Source of the DNA: Laguncularia racemosa
Taxonomy: Eukaryota > Streptophyta > Magnoliopsida > Myrtales > Combretaceae
DNA: 64,000 bases
NCBI GenBank assembly: GCA_037954665.1
Contig: JBBMOL010000300.1
Location: 579,989-643,988 of the forward strand
Direction of reading: 5' to 3'
Position 1 is the first letter of the stretch, and each line of letters begins with the position of its first letter. Made by a program: the position numbers and the translations under genes. The notes under the pieces are model-generated. The model saw only the letters and a list, made by a program, of their open reading frames with translations, was not told where the DNA came from and searched no databases. Positions 25,801-39,931 of this stretch are shown piece by piece.

Positions 25801-28800
25801 AGGACAGTCTTAATAAGTTGAAGATGACTAGCATAAGATAGGAACTTGGCTGTCCACAAGTTAATTTTTGCCAAAATTCTTTCAATTAGGGCATCACAAT
25901 CAGCCTTATGGAGTTTGGACGCAAGCAATGGTACCCCCAGGTAGTGGATGGGGAGAGTCCCCTCCTTGAATCCCATTATATTGATAATCTCTATCTTTAT
26001 TGAAGGTGATACACTTGATAGGAATAAAAAGTTTTTTCCACTGTTGGCTCTAACATTTGATATTGACTCAAAGATTTGCAAAGACTTTTTGATCACCTTA
26101 ATCGAGTCTACATTGCCTCTGAAAAAAATCAAGAGATCATCTACGAAACAAAGGTGAGTTAGTCATTCCGTTTTACATCTCTAATGAATTGAGAATCTAG
26201 GAACACCCGTGAATTGCCTTAATATCCCAAAGTAAACTTCCATGCCAAGGACAAATAGGCAAGGCAATATGGGGTCACCTTATCTAAGTCCTCTCGAACT
26301 AGATACGAAACCTACTAATTCACCATTTATGTTAAAAGGAGAATCTTGAGGTAGAGAAACATTGGGCCACCAGTTTGATAAAGTGGGGTGAAAAATTCAT
26401 GTAGGTTAGCACTGCTTCCAAGAAACTCCAATTAATAGAGTCATATGCCTTGTGAATATCCACTTCGAGCATACAACGGGGAACTTCACTATTAAAGTTC
26501 ATGTATTTTAAAACTAGTAGGAAAATGCTCTCCCTTCTCTCTAGAAACCACCCAAAACACCTAAGAAACTACTTTTCTTAGGTAAAAGATAAACACTTCC
26601 ATTCACTTTTCTTTTCACTATCAACTCGTCCCTCTAGTCCTATTTTATCCATCTCTATTCTTCATCATCCATGGTGAGTGGTTCATCAAACCATAAGCCT
26701 ATTAGTGGTTTTTACCACACTTTGGGAGCAAGGTTCCCTCAAGAATTATTCCAAAACCAGAATCCAATATCCAGATACCAAGAATCTAGTTCCAAGGCAA
26801 ATGACCTGGCTGCTAGTTCCAAGGTTCCTGACTTGGCTACTGCTTTTGGAGTTGACTCTACAAAGGCTTCAACAATCAAGACCGGCAAAGTGGGAGGAGA
26901 GGATACTATTGCATTGGATAAACAAAAAGGTAAGTGCTTTCAATGGAAAAGTAAAAGCATGTCCTGCTAACCTTAATAGTAATGTCAACCCTCTTAACCC
27001 ATTCGGAAATACCTTGTTGGAAAACGTGAATAATTTGCTGGATAATACTGGGAAACAAAACCACCTGCCTGATCAAGGAATACCACCCAAGACCTTCACC
27101 CAAGTTTGTGGACCTTCAATAGCCATCCCCAAACGTCCGGATTTCAAACTAGAATACCACCCTCCCCTTTCCGTGGTGCGCTGCCCAAAATAAAGCCACC
27201 TCCTTCAATTGCGGCTTGTGGGGCAAAACATTGGGAACATACTCTCATGGGGTTTTTTCTTGGAAAAAAGATCCCATTCTCCTTGGTTCAATCTATCGCA
27301 TTAAGAAATATGGAAAGACTATGGTATAACAGGAGTCTTGTGCAACAAGGATGGCTTCTTCTATGTTCAGCTTGCTCAAGACACCTTCCTTAACGTTATA
27401 CTAGAAAAACCATGGTTCTTTGCAAAGACAATACTAATACTTCAAAAATGGAGGGCTGGAATGCCCCTTACCAAGCCACAACCGAATAGTATACTAGCTT
27501 AGGTGGTCTTTTTCGAAGTCCCTTGTGAATATCTAGATGTAGAAGGAGTAAGCTATATAGCGAGTGCAATGAGAAAGCCACTCCAAGCTAATACCCTCAC
27601 CGCGTGCTAGGCAAGGGCGAACCAGGCCAGGGTGCTCACGAAAGTGGAAGCTACAAATGAAGTCATACCAAAAATAGAACTTGAAAGGGAAGATGGCACA
27701 ACCATGCAGATCACGGTCGAATACTAGTGGTTGCCTTCACAGTGCTCTAAGTGAAAAGTATTTAGACATACATGTATCAACTGCACAACCTCTAAAGAGC
27801 TGCCAACTAAGAAAACTTCAATTGAGGAGAATAAAATCTAGGTGAAGTCTAAAGAAAGAGTAGGAGGAAAAATAATAAATAGAAAGATGGCAGTCCTTCA
27901 TCACTAGCAGAGAGTCCCCAGGTGGATAGAAAGGAAATACTAACTCCTACCAAGCAACCCAGCGTGGGGAAGGATACACAAATGGAAGATGGAGAGATCC
28001 AAGTGGAAGACATGGGATCTGGAAATGATGATTCCATCAACAATGTGACAGATCAAACTCTAGCTTTGGTTCCAGAAACACAAGTGAGTGAAGAAGAAAA
28101 TGAGGCTAGAGGAGACAAGGTGGAAGATATACACAAGGAGGAGGAAGTTGTGGAATCAGGAGAGTATGGAGAACTGGAGGGAATTCAGAAGGAGCAGACC
28201 GTAGATCAAACCATGGCCACTCCAACTAACCCCAAACTAGTTAGCTTGATGCATAGGCATGAGATGAGCAACTCAGCCTCATCAAATAGTGGACAATCCT
28301 CTAGTTCAGGGGGCAAATGGAAGAAAAAGAAAAAGGTCCTCAAATGCCTAAGACGATTTACCTAATAGTCATTTTAATTTACAATGAATCTAGTAGCATG
28401 GAACATAAGAGGTCTTAATAACCCATTGAAATTTGCAGATATTAGGAAGTTTTGTCTAGAGAATGGATCATCACTTATGGGGTTGTTGGAAACTCGTGTA
28501 AACCAAAGCAATGAACATAGAGTTAAGCTCAATCTTAATGCTCATTGGAATTTTGGAATTAACTCTGTAGCAAGGAAGAGAATATAGATAATGTGGGATC
28601 TGAGAACTTGGAATATTAGAGTGGAAAAGGAACATGAATAGTTTTACCACTGTCATGGCACACATCTTAGCTCCAATTCTGCCTTCTATGTATCTTTTGT
28701 GTATGCATCCAACTCGGATCAAGAGAGAAAATTATTGTGGAAGGAATTAATAGCGTTGGCACCATCCTTACTTGATCACCCATGGACAGTTCTGGGTGAT

Positions 28801-31800
28801 TTTAATGTGATTAGATCAATTAAGGAGAAAAATGAGGGCAATATGAGACAAACGGTTGCTATGGTGGACTTTGTAAATTTCCAAGATGAAGTGGAACTAG
28901 ATGACCTTCTGCTTTGAGGGAAATTATTTCTCTTGGTGAAATAAGCAAGGGGATAACCCGATTTTGAAAAAACTGGATAGATTATTGGTTAACCAGTGTT
29001 GGCTAGAAAACTTTCTTAACTGTGATGCGAGGTTTACCCCCCTAATGCTTTCTGATCATTCAACTAGAGTCCTACATATAGATTTTGGTACATCAACGAA
29101 AAGATGCGCATTCAAATTCTTTGACTTGTGGATTGAATCACCGGATTTCATCCCTAAGGTAAAGGTAATTTGGTCATAGGTAATTAAAGGCTACAAATTA
29201 TTCCAAGTGGAGTCTAAATTGAAACTTCTCAAAAAGGAACTTAAAAGATTGAATAATTATGAATTCCCCAACCTCTCAACTAGAGTTAAGTTGGCTAAGG
29301 AACACCAAACAACTACTCAAACTTCAATTGCGAGTGGAAACACCTCCCTCCTCAATCAAGAGAAAGAAGCATTTAAGGAATATTACCAATTAAGAGGGGC
29401 GGAAGAGAGCTTGATGAAACAAAAATAAAGAGTGAAATGGCTGAAATTGAGGGACAAGAATACTGCCTACTTCCATAAAATGGTCAAGTATAGGCAAAAC
29501 AGGAATGCCATCCATAGTTTGATAAAGGAGGATGGAACAGAAATCCGGAGTGTATTAATAATTTGTCCAAAAGTATTTATTGATTTGAGATATCACCATA
29601 GATAATAATAAAGCATACATCCAATCAAGCATTGTGCAGGATGCACTTTCAACATATGCAATTTTCAGCACAAAATTCTTACCTCGGTTAATTATCGGAG
29701 ATCTTCTCACAGGTTTTCGAACAAATAGATGAACATAATCATCCTTCATGTATCCCCTTTTTACACATGACCTGCTAGCCATGAAATCACTACATCAATT
29801 ATGACCAAATTGATTCAAGGGTTCAGCTAGTGTGGTCTCAAGAAGTGTGAAATCTACACTGAAAAGCTATAAAGCTAGATTAAGTAGATATTTACTGGAA
29901 TGATAACTAAATGAGAACAAGCAATCATTCAACAATGAAAATTTTAATTTTTCATAAAAAGGGGTCCTGATCAACCTTAATTCTTCCACATCTCTTTGAA
30001 GACATTACATGAACAGAAGTCTGTTAGGAGCCAACCAGACATGGGCCTTGCTAGGCATGTGTCTGCAAGGGGCTTAACAAGGCTAATTGAGACAAATGGC
30101 TTCATAGGTTATCCAATGTGTTTGTTTTCTGCAGAGTTATTTTTATATCATGGGTATTTATGAGCAGCTATATTTTGTATCTTAAATATTTGGAAAAAAA
30201 AATGGAAATGAGACACAACTATCAATTTCAGCAAAGACTTTCCTTTAGTAAGCCCCTTCCTAGAGATCATAGGCCACAAACCTAGTTTCACATATCCTAT
30301 AAAAATTTCACACTAGTGCAGGAAACTATGCTTGATTTTCATTGTCTTCAACAACAGTTAAGAGGCATTCATCAGCATGTACCAAGAAGATGGGGTATGT
30401 GACCAAATATAGCAAGAGCATAAGTTTTCTTGTCAAAATGAGGATTTGTCCAAGAAAATGCAGAAGACACACTTGGATGATCAAAATTTAAAGAAAACAA
30501 TTGGTGTCATAGAGAGATGCCAACAGCACCTGGTCATCAACCTGATGGGAGAAACTTTGTACATATGACGAAATTTCATATTATTTGGGTTGCGTGTATC
30601 ATTGTAAATTTCTTTCAGAATCAAAGAACACCAAAAGAAAGCCTTGGCTTCTTTCCACTTGGAGAGAGACATACAACTACTATTTTAAAGGCTGGAACAT
30701 GATCAACCTCGATTGATGTGAAATGAATTCACAAAGCACTGTAATTTGCCATTGGGCCTCCTATTCAAAGCAGAAAGTCAGGTAAAATCATTTAAGCTTA
30801 CACAAACAGGTTTGATGAAGGACTGTCAATGCCAATTTAAACTTGGTAGCAAGGGAGAAGAGGAAACAATAAAAGCTCAATCATTACATCTAATGTTAGC
30901 CACATCTCAGAGCAGGGGAGTAATGTTAGACCCAACCAGACAAGGACCTAGCTAGGCGCAAGTCAGCAAGAAGCTGATAAGGGATAATTCAATTAAATAT
31001 GTTAGTTTTCTGCAAAGTTAGTTTTGTGCAATTTCTAGGACAATTTAGGTGTATAGATGTGGCTATCCATTGTCCTTAATTTCTCTTTTTTGTCTCCATA
31101 GCAGTTATTTTTATGTGTCATGACAATGTTTGGGTAGTTACTTTGTATATTAAATATCTAGAAAAAATAAAAGGGGGAGAGAAAAAAAGTATCATTTTCA
31201 ACAAAGACTTCTTTATAAATTTTGGGTTTTCTCTTGAATTGAGCCCCCTTTTAGCATTTTCTCAAATGAGACCTAAACCCATTTTCACATGATCCTGCAA
31301 CCAAAACAAAGGAAGATGTCTTTATAGATTAAGACAAAGTAACTCTGCAGTTATAAGCAGCAGCTTCTTTGTAGAGCAAGATGTCTAATAAACCAAACCA
31401 CCAAATCATAAATCAAAGCAATTGAAATCAAACTAAGGAATTATACTACTTGTTCCAGAGCATTATACAAAATATAATAATACTATTTTGTACCCCAAGC
31501 CCCTAGTAAACAGACAAATCAAACCATAATCTTGCCCAATGTGAGCAAATAATCATAGTTCATGTCATGAAAAATTGACATGTACAAAAGTAGATATAAC
31601 ACCCAAACCTTACTCAGTGAACATGAGATCTTGATACACCTAGCTATTATGTGTTTGAGTACACCCAGCTTATTTTCCTTTGGGATAGGCTTCTACCTTT
31701 CCTCGTATGTATATTTTTTTTAGTAAATAAGTAATTGTATTGAATAAAGAGAATGTACAACCGCTAAACACGGGAAAGGGGTTACAGAAAAATTCCATCC

Positions 31801-34800
31801 TAAAACTACAATTTCACAAAGTTATAAAATTATAGAAAAACTCATATAAACCACATCATGAGATAAGAATCTTTGAATAAGTTAAAATCCGTCTAGCTAG
31901 AGATGTTGGCGAAGGCATACAATTCCCAAGGCAAGTTGAGTTCCTTGACTTCCAGATATAGTATACTGCTGCTGCATAGGCAACTCTCTACACCGGGATC
32001 AAAGTATTGCTTGAAGGTGCTATACTCATTAAGGCATTGGATACTGTTTGCCAAGATAAGAACGAAGGTGGGAATTTAAGTGTTACCAAAACTTTTGACC
32101 ACACTTGTGTAGATAGAGAGCAGTCAAAGAACAGATGGTTATAGTTTTTTTGCCCAGCCGAACAAAGGTAACATGTAGTTGTATTAGTAACTCCCCAATT
32201 ACTCAGTTTATCCAGGGTATGTAATTTCCTTTTTCATGCTAGCCAAAGAATAAATGAGTGCCTTGGCATTGAGAACTTGTTCCAAATTAGTTTTGAACAA
32301 GAGACCAGGCCATTATGTGGTGCTAAGGCCTTGTATGAACTTTTGATAGAAAAATTTCTGAAAGGGTCCCTATTCCATGTAAACTTGTTAGGTTTGTTTG
32401 GATTAGGAGTTATAGCAAAGGAAATTGTAATTCCATTCCAAAAGTTGTTTTGTGGAAACTCCCAATCATTACCTTTGATAATAGAACAAAGTCTAGCATT
32501 TAGAGGAATTCCTAAATTAGCAATCTCCCGGAGACTGCTCTATATTTTAGGGCCCAAACAGCAGCCAAAAGCCTGACCGTAAGAATATATCCAGACCATT
32601 TCCCACTTCCACTTCCCACTTAAACATGTTCCTTACTGATGGCCGAAGTTTCAACAATTTCCTCCAACTCCAGGAACATTTAGAGGGTACTTAAATATCC
32701 CAAAATGGAGATCCCTTAAGGAAATTAGATTGAATCCATTCAGCCCAGACTCCCCTTACTGAATCTCCACATAGGTGTCAAATGTGTTTTAACTGGGCTG
32801 CTTTGTTCCAAATTTCTAATTTTAAAATGCCTAAACCACCTTAATCAACCAAGCAGCACACTTCTTCCCATCTTACTTTGGCTTTTATGAAATATTAGGC
32901 CTCCCACTCCATAGAAAATTACACATCAATCTTTCAATAGTAACAATTACCTTTTTTGATAAGATAAACATAGATGCCCAATATACTCGCAATGAGAAGA
33001 GGATAGTCTTAATAAGTTGAAGACAACTAGCATAGGATAGGAACTTGGCCGTCCACAGGTTAATTTTTGCCAAAATTCTTTCAATTAAGGCATCACAATC
33101 AGCCTTACAGAGTTTGAACACAAGCAATGGTACACCTAGGTAGCAGATGGGGAGAGTTCCCTCCTTAAATCCCATTATGTTGATAATCTTTGTCTTTATT
33201 GAAGGTTGTACACTTGATAGGAATAAAAGGCTTTTTCCACTGTTGGCTCTAAGATCTAATATTGACTCAAATGTTTGCAAAGACTTTTTGATCACCTTAA
33301 CCGAGTCTACATTACTTATGCAAAAAATCAAGAGATTATTTGCGAAACAAATGTGAGTTAATCGTTCTGTTTTAAATCTCCAATGAAATGAGAAACTAGG
33401 AATACCCGTGAATTACCTTAATATTCCTGAGAAAACTTCCATGCCAAGGACAAATAGGTAAGGCAATATGGGGTCACCTTGTCTTAGTCCTCTCGAACTA
33501 GGTATGAAACCTACTAATTCACCATTTATGTTAAAGGAGTATCTTGGGGTAGAGAAACATTGGACCACCAATTTGATAAAGTGGGGTGGAAAATTCATGC
33601 AGGTTAGCATTGCCTCCAAAAAACTACAATTAATAGTCATATGCCTTGTAGATATCCACTTTGAGCATACAATGGGGTGCTCCTCTATCAATATGGTAGC
33701 CATTGACTACCTCTTGGGCAACAAGGATATTGTCTGAAATGCGCCGACCTCCAATGAATGAAGACTGCTCTTTACCTACTAGTTGAGGTAATACCAATTT
33801 AAGTCTTGAGGCAAGTAGCTTAGAAATAACTTTGTAGATAGTATTGAAATAGGAAATCGGCCTGAAATCAAATAGATTAGTAGGATTAGCAACCTTAGGC
33901 ATGAGAGACACAATTGTACAATTTAGTTCCTTAAGCATATTTCCAGATGACAAAAACTCATTCACCCCATCAACTATATCTGCTCCTATAATGGGCCATG
34001 TAACTTTAAAGAATCGAGCAGAATATCCATATGGACCAGAGGCTTTATTATCTACTTGACTAAAAAAAGCCATTCTGATTTCCTCATCCATAAATGGGCC
34101 ATTAATTTGCATAGATTGTTGATCCGAGATTTTTCTAGAGATGTAGTCTTGTATACCTCTGAGGCAGAAATTGATTTTTGCTGGCCTCCCAATAATTTAG
34201 GGAAGTAATTCACAATTTCCTCATTGACAACAAAGTCACCATGGACTTCCGTTCCCTCATCCTTTGTTAAACTGTGGATGGCATTCCTGTTTTGCCTATA
34301 CTTAACCATTTTATGCAAGTAGGCAGTATTCTTATCCCCAATTTCAGCCATTTTACTCTTGATTTTTGTTTCATCAAGCTCTCTTCCACCCCTCTTAGTC
34401 AGTAATATTTCCTTAAATGCTTCTTTCTCTTAATTAAGGAGGGAGGTGTTTCCACTCGCAATTGAAGCATGATTAGCTATTAGGTGTTCCTTAACCAACT
34501 TAACTCTATCCGAGAGGTTGGAGAATTCAGAATCATTCAATTTTTTAAGTTCCTTCTTGAGAAGCTTCAATTTGGACACCACTTGGAGTAATTTGGAACC
34601 TTTAATTACCTGTAACCACACTGCCTTTACCTTCGGGATGAAATCCAATGATTCAATCCACAAATCAAAGAATTTGAATGGGCACCTTTTCCTTGATGTA
34701 CCAAAATCTGTACGTAGGACTCCAGTTGAATGATTAGAAAGCATTGGGGGGTGTAAACCTCGCATCACAATTAGGAAATTTTTCTAGCCAACACTAGTTA

Positions 34801-37800
34801 ACCAATAATCTATCCAGTTTCTTCAAAATCGGGTTATCCCCTTGCTTGTTTTTCCAAGAGAAATAATATCCCCCAAAGCGAAGGTCATCTAGTTCCACTT
34901 CATCTAGGAAATTTACAAAATCCAACATAGCAACTGTTTGTCTCATATTGCCCCCATTTTTCTCCTTAATTCATCTAATCACATTAAAATCACCCAAAAC
35001 TACCCATGGGTGATCAACCAAGGATGGTGCCAATGCTAGTAATTCCTTCCACAATAATTTCCTCTTGATCCGCGTTGGATGCATACACAAAAGATACATA
35101 GAAGGCAGAATTGGAGCTAAGATGTGTGCAATGACAGTGGCAAAACTGTTCATGTTCCTTTTCCACTCTAATATTCCAAATTCTCGGATCCCACATTATC
35201 CATATTCTCTTCCTCATTGCGGAGTTGATTCCAAAGTCCCAATTAGCGTTAAGATTGAGTTTGGTTCACATGAGTTTCCAACAACCCCATAAGTGATAAT
35301 CCATTCTCTACACAAAACTTCCTAATATCAGCACATTTCAATAGGTCATTTAGACCTCTTATGTTTCATGTTGCTAGATTCATTTTAAATTAAAATGACT
35401 ATTAAGTAAACCTTCTTAGGTGTTTGAAGACCTTTTTCTTCTTCTTCTATTTGCCCCCCGAACTAGAGAACTGTCCACTGTTTGATGAGGCTGAGTTGCT
35501 CATCTCACGCCTACGTAGCGAGCCAACTAGTTTGACGTTAGCTGGAGTGGCCTTGGTTTGATCCACGGCCTATTCCTTCTAAATTTCTTCCTGTTCTCCA
35601 TACTTTCCTGTTTCCACAGCTTCTTCCTCCTTGCGTATATCCTCCACTTTGTCTCCTCCAGCCACATTTCCTTCTACACACACTTGTGTTTCTAAAAACA
35701 ACACTGGGTTCTGATCCATCACAATGTTGATGGAATCATCATTTCCAGACCCTATGTCTTCCACTTGGATCTCTCCATCTTCCACTTGTGTATCCTTCTC
35801 CGTGTCAAGTTGCTTGGTGGGAGTCAGCATTTCCATTCTATCCACTGGGGAACTCTATGCCAGTGATAAGGGGCTACCATCTATCTCTTTATTATTTTTC
35901 CTCCCACTCTTTCTTTGGACTTCCACCCAGATTTCATTCTCTTCAGTTGAAGTTTTCTTAGTTGGCATATCTTTAGAGGTTGTGCGGTTGATACATGTAT
36001 GTCTAAATACTTTGCATTTAGGGCACTGTGATGGCAACCAATGGTATTCGACCATGATCTACATGGTTGTGCCATCTTCCCTTTCAAGTTCTATTCTCGG
36101 TACGACTTCATCTACAACTTCCACTTCCACAAGCACCCTTGCTTGGCACGCCATCGGGGTATCAACTTGGAGTAGCTTTCACACCGCACTTTCCATATAG
36201 CTTACTCCTTCCGCATCTAGATATTCACAAGAGATTTCGGAAAAGATCACCTACGCCGGTATACTATTCGGTTGTGGCTTAGTCAGGGGCATTCCAACTC
36301 TCCATTTTTGAAGTATTAGTATTCTCTTTGCAAAGAACCATGGATTTTCTAATATGACGTTAAGGAAGGTGTCTTGAGCAAACCGAAAATAGAAGAAGCC
36401 ATCCTTGTTGCATAAGACACTTGTTATACCATAGTCTTTCCATATTCTTAGTGCAATGGATTGAACCAAGGAAAAGGGGATTTTTTTTCCAAGGAAAAAC
36501 CCTATGAGAGCATGTTCCCAACGTTTTGCCCCACAAGCCGCAACTGAAGGAGGTAGCTTTATTTTGGGCAGCCCACCACGGGAAAGGGGGTGGTATTCCA
36601 GCTTAAAATCCAGAAATTTGGGGATGGCCATTGAAGGTCCACAGGCTTGGGCAAAGGTCTTGGGTGGTATTCCTTGATCAAGTAAGTGGTTTTGCTTCCC
36701 AGAATTATCCAACGGATTATTCACGTTTTCCAACGTGCTATTCATGGTTGTTAAAATCATGAGTCAATTATACAATTCTACAAGTTTGTAATTTTATGAA
36801 GTTTTTTATAATCAAAATAGAAGGAAAATCATTTAGGTATAAATTTTTTATATATTTATGAGTTTAGATGTACGATTGTACAAGTTACCAATTCTACCAA
36901 TTTTATACGATTCTACCGATTCTATACCATTTAATTCCAGGTAAAATCGCAATTTTGACAACCATGGTGCTATTTCCAAATGACTTAAGTGGGTTGGCAG
37001 GACATTATTTTTCTGTTAAATGCACTCCTCCCGTTCCCAAAAAGTGCTTCACCTTTTTGTTTATCCAATGCAACAGTATCACCTCCCACTTTGCAGGTCT
37101 CGGTTGCTGTATCCTTTGTAGAGTAACTCCAAAAGCAGCAGCCAAGTCAAGGACCTTGGAACTAGTAGCCAGGTTATTTGCCTTGGAACTAGATTCCTAG
37201 TATCCGGATATTGGATTCCGGTTTTGGAATATTTCTTGAGGGAGCCTTTCTCCCAACGTGTGGTAAAGACCACCAATAGGCTTATGGTTTGAAGTCCCAC
37301 TCACCATGGATGATGAAGAATGAAGATGGATAAAACAGCACTAAAGGGACAATTTGATAGTGAAAAGAAATTGGATGGAAGTGTTTATCTTTTACCTAAG
37401 AAAAGTGGTTTCTTAGGGTATTTTGGGTGGTTTCTAAAGAGAAGGGATAGCATTTTCTCTCTCTAGAATCTATTAAAGGGTCAGTTTTTTCTATCATTTT
37501 ATTAATCTATCTATCTTTTCATAAGCTGTTCAGCAGAGTGTCTTAGTTTGAAACTTCATCTTCTCATCATCATTCACAAGTAAGATGTGGGACTATTTCA
37601 CTTATGTTTCAAGTTCTAGTGCCTCCATGTTGGACCAATTCAGAATACAATAGATTAAATTAAAATTATAATGCTATTCTTCAAGATCATATCACATTAA
37701 ATTTACATTTCAATAAAATCATTATTCCAATGCAACCCTAGTTGAACCCCCCAACCCCTAATCATCCCTAATTTGTCTACTAGACCCCTGAACCTAAATT

Positions 37801-39895
37801 TTTCCAGATAATAGCCTGGTCTAGTTCTAACAACAGCGGTTGTATCTTATTCATATCATTCATGAAAGCAACATGCAGGACTTTTAAGGTTTATTTGTAT
37901 GTGAATGGAGAAATAATGATTTTAAAGTAGATAAAACAAAGACTACGGAATGATAACTGGTACTGTTCCCAAACAAGCCCTCGATATACTTCTCCGTATG
38001 CTTTCAACTACCATGGAGTTCTGCTCTCACCAGCAAAATCAGACTGAATCAAGCAAGGAGATACACAAACAAAAGCAGGTTGAATGGATATAGGATAGAA
38101 CTGCTCAACCATCCCTAACACATTCATCAAGGTCAATCAAGATTCAAGACCCAGTACAGCCTAACCTATTCACTAGGGCTCAGGGTTCTAACCAAACAAA
38201 TAGCCCTCTTTGAATTCTGAAAGGCAAGGCCAAAAAAGAAAAAGAGGGAGGAGTAGGAGAAAGTTTGGTTCAACACCATTTGAACAAGAGAAGGTCACAA
38301 AATGTTATGGTTATCTCATAATGTAAATTAAATCCATGAAAATCTAATGTACGAATAGCATTACTTCATATAATCCCTTTCTAAGACAGGTATGGCATTG
38401 AAGTGTGATGATTCTTGAATTACTACACTGAACAATGACCTAATAACTTCACACAAAATGCAGTTTATTGGGGTAATACAACTGGTACCCTAAGCATAAG
38501 AACCTGAACTTGTCCAAGTTGAGGCCGATTCAGTTCTAAGAATAGTAGCCCTAGTGATAAGATATATATTTATATATTTTTACCCAAATTTTTCATTACA
38601 CTTATACGTATATTTTTATATTTTCCACAAGAAAAATGTACATTTAAAATTTAATTACAGACAACCATTTAAACTACAATATCAAGCAAATTCAGTTCCA
38701 GTCCAATCAAAAGTCTAAACCAAAGTTCATGTCAAATAATAAAAAGCAATTAGGTTTTGTTTTAATATATATATAGAAAAGGACTTAGGCCGAAAAGGAA
38801 AATAAATAAAAAAAAAAAAGGAAGCTCAGCTAAGGATATATATATATATATTCTTAGGCCAACATAAGGGACGAGAGAAATTGAGAGAGAATGGCCAAAG
38901 GGAGGACAAGATCCATGGAGAAAGAACATTCAGTGAACAAAAGAGATCCACAAAGAACGGACATTCAACAAACAAAGGAGATCCACAAATAATAGATATT
39001 CAACGAATAGAGAGGTCCAAGGAGTGGGAGTGTGATAAAAAAAAATTAATTCACTTTGAAAACAATGAAGACAAAGATTTTGTTTGGGAAATTTAACTGT
39101 TCCATCTTTTCTTTAGTAATTTTTTTACATATTACAAATTAGAAACTTTGATTTTTTTAATATAGATTCTTTCATAGATTATCTTATGCATTGTTTCTAT
39201 TTGTGGGTGTATTTTCTTGATTTAATCATGTACTACATTCTTCTATGTAGAAAATTAATGAACCCTAATTACTAATTCGTATCTGTTATTCTATTATAAT
39301 ACATTTAGATATTTGGATTATTCTTATTATGAATCTTGATGCTATGATTGTGTGTTTAGGGCCCAAAACATATAGTTATGGAATGTCTTATTGAATTGGA
39401 AAAAGGATTTAGGACTAATCAAGATTCTTAATTAATTGAGTTAGTTTAATCAGAAGATTTACTATCTATAATTGACTTGAATTTGCAATTAAGGCTTAAT
39501 GTGGTGTTTTTATTAATTTTTTATTAAAGGAATTTATGAGAAATTAATTTAAGACACTAGTCAATTACAATTCAAAAGAGAAGTAATTACGAATTTGAAT
39601 CCATGCTAATTTAACAAGAGGAATCTAGGAAATTAAATTGGTTTGTTGATAATTTAATGATTCAAAAGATGATTTAAATTATTATATCATAAAAAGGACT
39701 TTAGGACTCAAAAGGGAAATAAAGGACTCTAACAAATTCACAAGAATAGCCATGTAACTAAATATAATTATAACTTAGTTACAATATGATTAGTATATTA
39801 GTTGAATTCAATTATCCCACCTCCTTATTGATTGAATTAAAAAAGGTTCATTTTAGTGATCATTTCAATTTCATTGTTAGTTTTAATTAGTATTA

Positions 39896-39931
<36 letters not shown>

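Larger units (their letters stand above)
24530..29546. mobile_element. LINE-B, twin-primed (5'-inverted) LINE copy
   Basis: A single insertion in two opposed halves. 24530 to about 26500 is the LINE 3' half on the minus strand (RT palm to zf-RVT, ending in a poly(A), seen as poly-T at 24527-24535). About 26520-29546 is the LINE 5' half on the plus strand (5' leader, ORF1, endonuclease and start of RT). The whole is bounded by an 18-bp direct repeat with one mismatch. Relative to LINE-C, about 0.55 kb between the halves is missing. It lies in intron 2 of LCMT1. Confidence 0.92.
24236..29570. mobile_element. Candidate MITE interrupted by LINE-B
   Basis: A left arm GGGATAATTACATATACATC (from about 24239) is imperfectly repeated in inverted form at 24505-24529 and, after LINE-B, 29547-29568 (AGGAGTGTATTAATAATTTG). 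Both outer flanks carry TCCAAAA, a possible 8-9 bp target duplication. Without LINE-B the element would be about 310 bp. LINE-B landed in its right inverted repeat. Family not determined. Confidence 0.4.
31714..37486 (-). mobile_element. LINE-C, near-full-length LINE
   Basis: About 5.8 kb on the minus strand, same family as LINE-B. It runs from a 5' leader near 37480 through ORF1 (from about 37310) and ORF2 (from 35383) to a 3' A-rich tail at 31714-31720. The boundaries are supported by the empty site in the duplicated copy at 41278-41300. A hAT-like MITE interrupts ORF1. It lies in intron 1 of LCMT1, in the same sense as the gene. Confidence 0.9.
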
